Assembly: GCA_022266195.1 (NCBI GenBank)
Contig: WHVY01000003.1
Location: 3,100,001 to 3,164,000, forward strand
DNA from: Tetranychus cinnabarinus
Lineage: Eukaryota > Arthropoda > Arachnida > Trombidiformes > Tetranychidae
Direction of reading: 5' to 3'
Length of the DNA stretch: 64,000 nucleotides
A model generated the notes under the pieces. That model was not told where the DNA came from. It did not search any database and saw only the letters and a program-made list of their open reading frames with translations. The translations under genes and the position numbers were made by a program. Shown here in pieces: positions 23,982 through 35,045 of the stretch; position 1 is the first letter of the stretch, and every line of letters starts with the position of its first letter.

Positions 23982-25471
23982 TTTCACTTGATAAGGCTCA
24001 CGTTGAGTTAATAAAGCCAATTATTAAAATACATCAAGTATTACAAGATTTGCCGATGTTTGATACAGAATCAAAGCATCTCAAAATACATCAATCTACA
24101 CTTGGAACTAACACCCTGTACAAACTCAATGTTGATCAAGCTTTTTGCTCGTTCATTAGGCTCATTAACTGATCAATAATTGAATCAACAGCTACTGCAG
24201 ATGATGAAAAATATGTTCACCACAATCTGTTAATATCTCAACCTAATTGTTAATTTTAACCAGAATTACTTGAAACTCTTCATGATAAGGTAAAACTCAA
24301 TTGGCGTGACCTTTCCGTTAATCAACATGTTTTACTTCTTTGCCTTTGTCAACGTTAATCTAATTTGTATCAACCTCAACTGTAATGGTTAAGGTTTATA
24401 AGGTTTGAAAGGTAAATAAGTAGAGACACAATTTTTGTCATCTAATAATTTGTTGCAATTTTGTTGAAGATTAAAACTGTAAAGTTAAACTGAATTAAAA
24501 TGGCCAATTAAATGGAAAAATTTGAGTTTATTTTCTGGTCTAAAGCATTTTTAATTGAAACAACATCTACAACAGGTTGATTGACAAGATTAACAATCCC
24601 TTTTCATGTAAAATATATTTCAAATTTTAAAATAATTACTCGTTCCAATGTTCAACAGTTTATATTTTATTACAACCCAAAACTCAGGTAACACTTACAC
24701 CTTATGAGCTTTACCCTCTTTAGGGATAATCAGCGTGCAAATACAACTTTAAAGATGATTGGAACAACATTATTTAATCTAATTAATTCGCTTCTAAATC
24801 GTTAATTTAATCCCTCTTCAAATACAGGATTATCAATTAGCAATATTACATGATTTTTAACCTAATTCCTGTTTCATCAACAATTAAAAGAGCCAGAAAC
24901 ATCGGTTAACTTCATTTGATTTCTCATTTTTGAGCAATTTTTACAGTTCACCCTTTCCGCTCTTTTTAAACTTGCCAAGTGAAAGCCTTAGCTTTGAAAA
25001 GACAAAGGTAAATCAATTATTTTCAAGATTTCCATCAATAATCATTTTGAAGATGTCGAAAATTATTAACTCTTCCACTTTTGGTTTGGTATCATCTGCA
25101 TAAACATCATCAGCTAAGCAATCATTCAATTTTGTTATGATTGATGTTTGAATGATAATGCATTTACATGCCTCCGCACTTTATCGACCAAATGATTTGT
25201 TACATCGTTAATTTTGATTTCTTATTCAATGAGATTCAATATTAGCTATGAAAGTCACGCATTAGATAATTATTGAAAGTAAATCATCTTCACACAGAGA
25301 TTAAATCTGCCTCGAATTCTCCTTGAGTGTGCACAATTGTTCCAGTCAATATTATATCGTATACCACGCAGCGAATTGCTTTGAATCAAAGGGTCAATTG
25401 AAAATTTCAATGTAGCAACTTTTTATCAGATGGTAATCAGGTTGGAATATATGTGCTGGAACAATCAAGAG

Positions 25472-25765
25472 TCAAAAAAATGCAACATGATTGTCACTGA
25501 AAGGCAAAGTGTTTCTTGTTTCCTTGTTGTTTAATTTCGCTAGCCAGACACATAAGATTTTTCTCCACGCTTTAAGATAATATTTTGCTAACGGGTCGTA
25601 ATAAAATGGCAATAAAATAGCAATCAGGTAGACAGAATGGATTCCAATACGATTGAGATGTTGATAGCTTTCAACTTTTGACATCGGGAACATGTTGGTT
25701 GCATCTTCTATATCTTGATTGTCATTATGATAATAAATGGCATTTACTTTCATTGAGACAGTCAT
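25472..25765 (-). CDS. Hypothetical protein with hydrophobic segment, intact in copy 1 only
   Basis: A 97-codon frame from ATG at 25765 (context aaaaATGACT). The middle contains a hydrophobic stretch (SVYLIAILLPFYY) followed by DPLAKYYLKAWRKIL, a juxtamembrane-like basic segment, and a polar tail. In copy 2 (about 42,978-43,110) the matching start is readable for about 25 codons and then breaks after a short insertion; copy 3 (about 51,190-51,322) is broken in the same place. Copies 2 and 3 also have about 180 extra bases nearby. So either copy 1 keeps an ancestral small gene or exon that the others lost, or the frame is fortuitous. No family was recognised. Confidence 0.3.
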   Translation of the reverse strand: MTVSMKVNAIYYHNDNQDIEDATNMFPMSKVESYQHLNRIGIHSVYLIAILLPFYYDPLAKYYLKAWRKILCVWLAKLNNKETRNTLPFSDNHVAFF

Positions 25766-27549
25766 TTTTCTTGTTTTCCTTCATGGTGAGCTCTTCTTGA
25801 TGACTTTCAACTTAAAGCTAAAAAAAGAAAAAAAGGAAGAATAAATGATTAATTTCATTTAATTTAACCATTAAAGATATTAGTCTGGATGTAATGTAAC
25901 AAAAATCAACAAACATTTCTTTTGATTACTCAATTAAGACCAAAGCAAGGATTGAATCAGAAAATATTCCAAGATTTTATCATACCAATCAATAGTTGAA
26001 ATCAATCATTGAATCACCTGTCAAATCCAATTTCACTTAAATGGTTGTTGAAACCAAAAATCATTTCGGAATAAAGTCCTCAAACTACAGAATATGAAAT
26101 CCATTGCATAAAACCAAACGAAATAACAAAAGCCATTACAGTTACACCAGAGACCTTTGATTGAACACAATGAATAAACAATTGCAGACATTTTCAGTAA
26201 ATGAATGGACCACACTTAACACAGGAACTATTAATGAGCATAAAAGATTATTAACATTGGAAGCATAATTACTTAACAATTAGTATAAATTTAACATAAA
26301 ATAACCGTAAAGCTTAAAGACGTTAACCGGTCAAATGGCAAGTCATGTTAAGGGGGGAAACGAAATGGGAAGCGTTAAAAGGGTAAAGAGCGCGATGTTC
26401 AAGTTTAACAAAAATTAACACCAATTTGATTTTAGTCAAATTTTATGGCAGTTGATCAATTAGATTGCTGTTCAAATAGATGTCTGAACTATCAAATTGT
26501 CCATGCAAACTGACTGGAATGATGTGAACTTTGAAATATTATGTAAACCTCATCAAAAGGCAATTGTGAATGTAAATGAAATGCTTTTACCGTTCATTAA
26601 ATGTTCACTTTGATGAAGCTATTAATTGTTTCACTACATTAAACTCTCCCCCATTGAGGTAATTCACAGTCTAATGAAATATTGAATTAATTACCGGAAA
26701 CTGATAGGTAAGTGAAAGTAAATTAATAATCTTACCTTTGTAAACGGAAATGCTAGACAATTCCTTAGCAATATTAGTGCGAAACTATGAATTATTGTCT
26801 AATTTTGTTTTAACTGTCAACAATTTCCTTCCAAGTTGCTTTATATTAGATTGTTGTTACAATTTGAAATTTCATGTTGATCTGACTTCAGGATTGAGTA
26901 ATTTGATGTTAAGTTTTACCATTAAATGTATCAATCTTAAATCAAACTTAACTTTAATTTGAGACTTTTAACGATTTTTGCTAAACATTTTGATTGCCAA
27001 TTAAGATAAAATTGAACTGTAATTGTGATTAATATGGAAAAAATTTATGATTTTAAGGAAATATCATTACAAGGTGAAATTAAAGATCATTTGATGTCAA
27101 ATTTTTTTAAAAAAATGTTGAATTTATTGAAATTTATTGTGTATTTCAATTCGTTAATAAATATAATAATATTAAATTACAATTGATTAATTGATACAAA
27201 TGATCACAAGCAAAGCAAGAGTTATTAAATTAAAAGATTACAACTTTATTTTGACAATCTTGATAACAATTAACCTTCCAAGTTAGCTGTTAATGTTGTA
27301 ATTGTATTGAGAATGAGATTTTATCTGTAAAAAATGAACATTTGGAAACTAATGAATAGGTATTTACGCGGAAGAAGTAAGAAGAGCAATTAAAAAGCAA
27401 TTAGATAATTACTTACGTCTAAATAAAGGGATTATAAAGTGGGTAGAAAATAATCGAAACTCGTTCGATTTTTTGATTCTTTATAGCTGAAGGTTCAAAG
27501 CAAAAGTTAACTAACAGTTCGAGTAACAATTCGAGCCGAGTTCGAGTTT

Positions 27550-27690
27550 ACAAAATTGTTGATAATGCTGATTTCAGCGTTATTTTTTCAACGGTCTTTT
27601 TCAAATGAGTCGGATCATGCGGTGATTCCTTGAGCATATCCCAGAAAGTGAAATCAAAAGGATCCAGATCAGGGCTGTTGCATTGGACGA
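27550..27690 (-). mobile_element. Tc1/mariner-type transposase C-terminal fragment in NELL copy 1 flank
   Basis: On the minus strand the translation reads QCNSPDLDPFDFTFWDMLKE, then HDPTHLKKTVEKI. NSPDLNPLDF-W is the conserved block around the last acidic residue of the DDE/D transposases of the Tc1/mariner superfamily. The surrounding 27.35-27.69 kb has no counterpart in copies 2 and 3, which instead share other sequence here. No start, TIR or other domain was identified, so it is a fragment of about 45 residues. Confidence 0.7.
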
Positions 27691-27915
27691 TAATTTCTGA
27701 GTAGATTTGTTTATTTAGATTTCGATGAACCAGGATTCATGAAAGTTATCCTTGATCATTTAGTTGCCAATCACTATTGGATTTTGTTGAGTAGTTCCAG
27801 CTTCATTTTGTTCAATCTCAATTTATTTTATTTGAAACTGAGAGTTGATCAAATATTTTTGATTTATTTCAATTGATTGAGATGATGATTTGATTCCAGT
27901 TGATCATTCATTTGA

Positions 27916-30900
27916 TTAACAGGATCCATTTGATGGTGTTTCAATAAATTCATCATTTTCATTTTCACTTCCACTTATGATTTGAGAATCCATGTCTTTA
28001 TATTCATTCAAATGATCATTAAATACAGATGAAGAGCTATCGATACAATTAGCATAATATTTACAACATAATCGGCCATTCTGTTGATTAATAGGAAAAG
28101 GAAGAAGAAGAATATTAATTATTAATTATTATTAGAATATTTTTTGGGATAAAAATAGTGATATTCATGCAAAGGTAAAGTGATTTTGAGGTGTAAATAA
28201 GCATTTTGTGTGTTTATATTGTTTGGTGTGTGTTGAGTGAAGCTTAAGAAGCAGCAAAAAGTGCCAATGAATTGTAGATGATTATTATTATCATTATTGA
28301 ATTAATCATTGATAATTGCTCATTTGTCTCCATTACTCTAAACATGAACCGGGTGTGGCAAAAGTCATCTATTATTCGCTAACTGTGTTAAGTAGCAGCA
28401 CCAAATGTTTAATGTTTTTCTCGATTGCGATAATTTTCAGTTGAAAATTCGAATTTTGATAAAGGGCCAATTTTAGCGGGAAAGGTTGAGCATTTTTAAT
28501 AAATGCTGTTACCCCAACAAAAGACATCACAGCCGCTAAATGGAACTGGTCAAGTGACACGAAGGGTCAAAATGACCTTGTAACGGAGCCATAAAAGCGT
28601 AGGTAGAAAAACGTAAATATTTTGGCATTGAGGGTTTTCATTCTGAAACAATTATCTGCATTATTCATGTCATTGAGGGTAAGCACTTCGAGCATATAAT
28701 CAAATAAAACTCGAAGTAAAGTTAAAATAATTAAAACTTTTTCGCCATAACTCTATTGGTTCAGAAGTTATGCGTGAAGATATGCTACAGATGACTTTTG
28801 CCACACCTGGTATAATTTGTACTCTAAACAGATGATTGTAAGAATATACTTTTGAACTAATTCAATGTTTTGTTTTCAAGTTTAAACCAACTATTATTAT
28901 TGTAATAACAATGTAATTGTATTTTTACTATTAACAGTAATATTCATTGCAATAGCATAACAAGCACAACAGGCGGTTAACATATTTTTTGTTTAACAAT
29001 CTGTTTATGATAATGACTTGGGTTAACCATAATTAAACCACTACGTTTAGGGTAACCAGTATTTAATCAAATGGTTAAATTGTATAATCTGGTGCTATTT
29101 TCAAATTGGTTAACTTGATAGTTAACTAACACTGTTAACTAAAAATACACAGTTTGGTCTAAAGACAGTGATAAAGAGAGCGATAAGATGTGATAAAAAA
29201 TTCAAAATTAAAATGTAAATGATAAGAAACTTAAAATGAAAATATGAAAACCCATTGAAAGCAATGGAAAATCAAGACAAAATTGTGTCTTGAAAAGCAA
29301 AAAAAGTGTTGAGATTAGATTACATAGTGGTTTAAATCAGTTAAACCACAATATCTCGAAGCTATGAGATAAAACACTCGGGCTTCGCCCTCGTAGTTTA
29401 TATCTCATAACTTCTCGATGCAGTGGTTTAACTATCACTTAGTTGATTGTTGTTTACAAGAAGATGATTAATGAAAAGTCTTGCACGTAAAATGGTAAAC
29501 ACAAGAGGCAATGAATAAATGGTTTGACAAAAGAGCAAAATCAAAAATTATAATAATAATAAATTATCAAATGAATTGTAAAGTGCGAAATAAAGTACAA
29601 AAAAAGTGAAATGATGTGCATTGGAATAAAAGATATTCAAGAGATTTTAAGAGATTTTTTCATGCAAATGCTTTGATAAGCGTGCAGGCAAATAACTGAT
29701 TGTGCATTTAATTGCTTTGGTTTAATCAATCACAAACATTTACCGATTGTTACTGTTAAAACATGAAGATCTTATAGATTGAGCTGAACGTTCACTTTGG
29801 GTTATCTGGATATTAATTGGTTCAATTAATCATTTGGTAAAAAATGATGCAAAAGGAAAGAAATAAATATGATTAGTTGATTTGGATTAATTGATTTGAA
29901 TTAATTGGTTAAAATTGAAAAGAAAGTTAAGGAATAATAGAAATGAAAGAAATGAAATAACATTGAAACTTGTATCGTTATTGTGGTTTCCATGTAAATG
30001 AAAAGGTAAACAAACAAAATTAAGGTGTCGTGAGACAGAGGAAGAGGGAGGAAGAGAGGGAGAAAGGAAAGAGGATGAGAGAGAGGAATAATGAGTGAGA
30101 GTGAGAGTGACATGGTTATGATTATGATGATGAGATGATGATGAAGTTACTATAAATTGAAGGACAGGAATAAAAACATGATCAAGTTCAATGGCATATA
30201 ACATAACCGTTATTTTATGAATCATTCATTTATTTATATCAATAATTAATAACTTTCATCATAATATGGATTTTAATATTGGAAACTCTTCAGGCAACAA
30301 TAATTTTATGAAATATTCGGATTTATCAGTTCAGTTATTATTTTGTTTGGCTGATGCAAAATTTACTGAAAAATGCTTACATTTTTGACCATGAAATGGC
30401 TTCAGGCAAAAAGTTATTGAATTACAATGAAATTTAATATCATCATCATTATTGACTTTACTTTTTCTTTCATTTTTTTTGTTTTGTTGATTCACTTTGA
30501 AAGTAAGTTAATAATTATTATAATTGTGTTGACTAGTTAATATTGTTTACTATAATCAGTCTAGTAAAGAGGTAAAACACTGAAACCCATTTTTCATATT
30601 ATAATTTCATTCTGATAATTTGCCTGTCAATCTGTTTATATATTTAGTTTTTAAGTAAATAAAGGATAATTTTTGTCAATATTTTCACCTAAAATAACAA
30701 TGAAAACATCTATGAATATTGAGATCTTTGAAGAGAGTAAAGTTTATGTTTTTTAACCTAAAATTGTTCATTTCAAGTACAAACACATTTTGCTTATGAA
30801 TGTTGATTTCAGGTCAAATGTGTGTTCGACCTCAATTTACGTATGGATTAAGGCAATTGAAATGAAAATAAGCAAATAACGGATGAAAAATATCATAGAG

Positions 30901-33900
30901 AAGAATTGACTTTTTTCTTGTTTGGTCATTTTGATATTACAACAAACACATTGCTATGTAACTGTTTGATTGAATTTGAGGGAGAATCAAAGATGATCAG
31001 AAGGTAAAGGTGAATTAAAAAGGAAGAAGAAAATGTTGATGAAAATGAAAGAGAAAAGAGAGAGAGAGAGAAATGAAGGGGCAATCTAAATAACATTACA
31101 GTAGATCACTGTTAAGAGAAGGGAATAAACAGATGCTTATGAGGATGAAGATCAAAAGAAAAGATAATGTTACTGGCGATGAAGAAAAAAGAATTAGAAA
31201 AAAGAGAAGAGAAATTACCAGGTGAACTCGACACTGGCACGAGTCACAGTTACACTACTTTCTTCAAACTACTTTCATACAAGAGGGTGAGAGGTAAAAG
31301 CGCGTGACGCGTGGTCGAGTCACCGGTAGTTCAATGCTCCTGCACACGCGACACATGAGAGGGGAACAAGAGAGTAATGAAGAGAGAAAACGAAAGAGAG
31401 GGAAAGAGAGGGCGATGGATAACACCTTGTGGTCGATGAAAGACATTTAGGGGAAAGAAGATGAAAGATGTTATGATGAAGATGGAAGAAAAGAAAAAAG
31501 AGGGAAACTGAAGAAAGAGAAAGTCATAGTAAGTCAACGTAAAAGAAAGAAAAGAAAGTAAATAAAATATTCTTATTGGAAGTCTGATAAAATCCTTTCT
31601 TCTTATTCAACTGTTCAACTGTTACAAACTGTACTTGGCAACAATAAACATGATCGTCTAAATAAGTTTCATATCTCGACTTACCTTGCATTTACAAGAA
31701 GCACAAGGATCTTTTTTAATTGCAATTTTTTGTCCATTTTCATAAGATTTGCCAAGATACATACAACCAGGATTATGTTTATTGTAATGAGAGGTTGTTG
31801 AGTTTATTGAGATTCCGGGCTTAATTATTATTATTGGTCTTGATGATGATGCACTAGAAGATTTATATTGAGTCACATTTTTACGTTGAGATTGAGATTT
31901 TGATGTAAATATTTTTCTGTCAAATGTAGCTGTTGATGAACTTGGCGACAAGTCTTCACATGGATCATCTTCACAGCGTGGACAACAATCATCTTCACCT
32001 TTTATTGGATTATTACACTGTACTGGTGGACAATCAATGTCATAACAATCAACTTCACCAAACTGTAGAGCAAAAAAATTTGTTTGTTAGTTTATTTTGA
32101 CCAACCTTATTACCAATATTACCAATAGACTATAGCTAATACCAACAACAAACTAATACATTAACAATGAGCCAAAAAGTTAAATGTCATTTTGTTTGTT
32201 GCCAGTTATAACCATAAATATCTTGGCATCAAAAATGAATCAATTGAAATGAGAGGAAAGTGTTAAATCGTTATCAACTTACCGAGCATTGACATGATTT
32301 ACATTTATATAACCAATTTTCACCATTTTTATATTTCAATTTATCATTCTCTTGATCAACACAGTCTCCAGTTGTTTGACATTTAGGACAACAGTCAATA
32401 TTAACATGATTAGGATTAGAACAATCACATTCTAATTTTGAACAATTAGTAACGCCTGAAGAACAGGAACATTGAGAACATGAATCAATTTCTGATTCCC
32501 ATGTTTCATTATGTGAGCGTCTTTGACCAAGATAGACACAGTCTTGCGAACAGGAGGAAGAAGAAGATGATGATGAAGACGTCGGTGATAGTGATTGTAA
32601 TTGTGATTGGGATGACGATGATATAGTTGATGGACAATCACATCTATAACTGCCTTCAGTATTAACACAAATTGTGTTTTCATCACAAGTATCTATTCCT
32701 TCATTGCATTCATCCAAATCTGGTTAAAAGTATAAATTGGGTAAAAAATTGGTTAACCAAAAATTAAAGACAAAAGTTAATCCAAATAAAATAAAGACCA
32801 GACAAATGTCTAGACTTGGCGGCGCCAAAAGAGTTACATTGTAACCTTTTGTTTAAGGCGCTTAATACTCACCAATGCATTTCAATTGATAATTGGAATA
32901 GTTTCTTTCAATTAAACTTGTATAACCAGACAGACATTGACAGTAATACCAACCAGGTTTGTTTATACATTCAGAGTTCACTGGACAATGATGAATATTT
33001 AATGAACATTCGTCAATATCTGGAGATAAAACAATAATGGACAAGAAAAAGTTAAGGGGAGAAAATTCAAGTTAACGAAAAAAGGCATAAATAGAAGCAA
33101 AGACAAACCTTTTTCACAATAATTTCCATAAAATCCTCGTCTACATGAACATTTATCTGGTCCAATACATTTACCTCCATTGGCACATTTTTTATTGCAA
33201 ATTGCTATAAAATTCAAATCATTAAATGTTAATATTACATTGAACGGATACCAACTTCGGAAAAGGACTTACGATTACAATGAGTTCCATTTCCAGTGTA
33301 TCCTGGTAAACATTTACAATAATAACTTCCTTCAGTATTTATACAGGCTGCATTTTCATTGCATTTATGATTCCCACCAGATTCACATTCATTTATATCT
33401 ATTATTACAATAAAAATAAAAGTAAAAATTGAAATTAAAATAATGAACAAAGTCAATAATAAAATAAATTTACCGATGCAATTGAGTGAGTCTCTTCTCT
33501 TAAATCCAGGTAAACATTGACAATAATAAGATCCATTTGTATTAACACACTTTGAATTATCTCGACACAAGTGACCATTGATTCCACCAAGTTCAAGGCA
33601 TTCATTAACATCATGACAATCTTTACCATTTCCCCAAAAACCTGATTTACATTTACATGCATATTCAGTTTTTAAATTGTGACAACTTGCATTTGGATGA
33701 CAATCATGTCCTTGGCCACAAAAATCATAATCTTGTAATGAAAAGCAAAAATTATGGAAGATGAAAAATTAGATGAAATAAGTTGATAAACTTTCAGAAA
33801 AATATTCAGATCAAAGTAAAACTAAACCAAAGATAACTAAACTCACCTAAACAATATTTACAACATTCACCATCTTTTTTGAATTGTTTATCAACTGGAC

Positions 33901-34549
33901 AATTCAATGGTGGACAATAAGTGGATGGATTAATCCTTTTGCATCTTAATGATCCACTTTCACAAACACATTTAACACAATCTTTAATATAAACATCGCC
34001 ATGTTCAATGTATTTGCCATCCTTTAAGCACTTCTTATGACAAACTGGACAACAATCTTTATCATTTAAATAATACGATGATTTACAATTGAGTGATGGA
34101 CACTTGACTCGCCTACAATCAATTGAACCATTTATACATTTACATGTATCACAATTTGATGTCCAACTTGATCCATTTTCAATTGCAGAGCCATTTGACG
34201 ATAAACAGTTTAAATTTAAATTTAAATTAACAGAACTATTATTCACACGATTAGCAAGTTGATAATTGACAATAGATATTTTATGATTTAAATTATTTCT
34301 ATTGGATTCAGATTGTTGATAATGCAATCCACATTGACAATCATCTTCGACTTTAGATAAACGCAATTCAGTTTCTCGTAGTTGAGCAGTCAAGTTTTTA
34401 ACATAATCTTCGAGTTCACTAATTGATTCCTGAAGATTCACTATTTTAATACAATTAATTGAGTTGAAGGGTAAACACAATAACAAAAGTAACAATAATT
34501 TTACAAAAAAAGCAATACTTTTAAACGGATTAATCAGTATAATGAACAT
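27916..34549 (-). CDS. NELL-like secreted VWC/EGF protein, copy 1
   Basis: Eight exons: 34549-33847, 33731-33474, 33398-33273, 33204-33109, 33019-32873, 32719-32283, 32062-31685, 28080-27916; all junctions are GT-AG and the frame stays open for 769 aa. Start is the ATG at 34549, ten codons inside a longer TTG-led frame, and gives a clean signal peptide. Order: signal peptide (1-33), coiled coil with ending DDCQC (about 34-73), two VWC domains (about 115-234), EGF modules each on its own phase-1 exon(s) (about 235-475, with DINEC, DIDEC and DLDEC calcium-binding types and one non-calcium EGF, CANGGKC), then VWC-type modules to the NGRLCC C-terminus. This matches NELL1/2 module by module after the coiled coil; the N-terminal TSPN/laminin-G domain is absent. 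NELLs are secreted oligomeric ligands. Intron 7 (3.6 kb) hosts two private insertions. Serine-run length and a few residues distinguish it from copies 2 and 3. Confidence 0.9.
28349..28810. mobile_element. Small TIR transposon in intron 7 of NELL copy 1
   Basis: 462 bp bounded by 22-bp terminal inverted repeats that differ at one base (ccgggtgtggcaaaagtcat... at 28349-28370 and its complement at 28789-28810). The 11-bp word tactctaaaca occurs outside both ends (28334-28344 and 28820-28830), a probable target-site duplication with a few extra bases between it and the TIRs. Copies 2 and 3 have the uninterrupted site. No transposase was recognised inside. Confidence 0.75.
29036..29437. mobile_element. 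Foldback-type insertion in intron 7 of NELL copy 1
   Basis: About 400 bp present only in copy 1; copies 2 and 3 read directly from the left flank (aaccataatta) to the right flank (gttgattgttg). Ends are short inverted words, aaaccact...agtggttt. The right part (about 29,345-29,425) folds into a long stem: atctcgaagctatgagata pairs with tatctcataacttctcgat, capped by a GC-rich hairpin (cgggcttcgccc). No coding capacity. Confidence 0.6.
31225..31370. promoter_or_regulatory. GC-rich conserved block in intron 7 (copy 1)
   Basis: Contains gaactcgacactggcacgag, aaagcgcgtgacgcgtg, gtcaccggtag and ctcctgcacacgcgacacat. It is much richer in CG than the surrounding purine-rich intron and keeps its motifs in copies 2 and 3. 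It could be an intronic enhancer or promoter or part of an old transposon; the sequence alone does not decide. Confidence 0.3.
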
Positions 34550-35045
34550 CTCAGAAGTGTAACTCAGCTCATCTTTCAATTAACATCAAATAAAGTAGCC
34601 AAATGAATGAACAACTTTCCAGAAAAAAGAGAGTCTCTCTTATCATCCAAAGATGATGAAAGATGATTGTGCGCTCTTCAACACTATTGTTGTACTTCGA
34701 TACAATTAAGCGTTAAATGCAGAGACCGAAGATTACCTTCAAATTGTCCACCAAAACTCATTTCGATGTATCTCATAGCATTTCATCGGTCAATTATCAT
34801 CATGCACGAGCAACTTCACCGAATTGCCGCCTTTATCGTCTTTTTAGATCAATTGGAGGTAATCTTCGGTCTCTGCATTTAACGCTTAATTGTATCGAAG
34901 TACAACAATAGTGTTGAAGAGCGCACAATCATCTTTCATCATCTTTGGATGATAAGAGAGACTCTCTTTTTTCTGGAAAGTTGTTCATTCATTTGGCTAC
35001 TTTATTTGATGTTAATTGAAAGATGAGCTGAGTTACACTTCTGAG
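34550..35045. promoter_or_regulatory. Shared divergent promoter region of NELL copies 1 and 2
   Basis: 496 bp between the two start codons, itself palindromic apart from the 118-bp loop, so the two genes have the same proximal 188 bp in mirror image. Contains the agagagactctctttt block and a ttcaacactattgttgtacttcgataca block on each side. No clear TATA box was seen. Head-to-head spacing this short implies shared regulatory input. Confidence 0.5.
34739..34856. repeat. Loop (spacer) of the giant inverted repeat
   Basis: 118 bp without mirror partner, bounded by agattacct at 34,730-34,738 and aggtaatct at 34,857-34,865. The loop is homologous, in reverse complement, to 60,041-60,135 beside copy 3 (shared core caattcggtgaagttgctcg). 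It therefore carries the ancestral promoter flank in the orientation of copy 2. Confidence 0.85.

Larger units (their letters stand above)
24045..34738 (-). repeat. Duplicated unit, copy 1 (contains NELL copy 1)
   Basis: About 10.7 kb that matches copy 3 (about 49,300-60,040) in the same orientation over its full length and copy 2 in reverse orientation from about 25,565 rightward. The first 1.5 kb (24.1-25.56 kb) is shared by copies 1 and 3 only. Private insertions in this copy are listed separately (27.35-27.69, 28.35-28.81 and 29.04-29.44 kb). The left edge falls inside a remnant of the CAGGGTGT element seen complete at 49,018-49,431. Confidence 0.85.
25565..34738. repeat. Left arm of giant inverted repeat
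   Basis: Pairs with 34,857-43,360. Near the centre, position x pairs with 69,595 minus x without gaps through the first NELL exon (34,738 pairs with 34,857; 33,847 with 35,748); further out, small indels and transposon insertions shift the register. Confidence 0.9.

Noticed and set aside
29887..30225. 112-aa Ser/His/Leu-rich frame on the minus strand, with a relative at 55,266-55,583
   Set aside because: It is the translation of a CT/CAT simple-sequence tract inside NELL intron 7. The frame varies among copies and the corresponding sense strand is noncoding.
35016..35045. Longer start (ten extra codons) for NELL copy 2, and likewise for copies 1 and 3
   Set aside because: The upstream codon is TTG; the ATG at 35046 gives a proper signal peptide.
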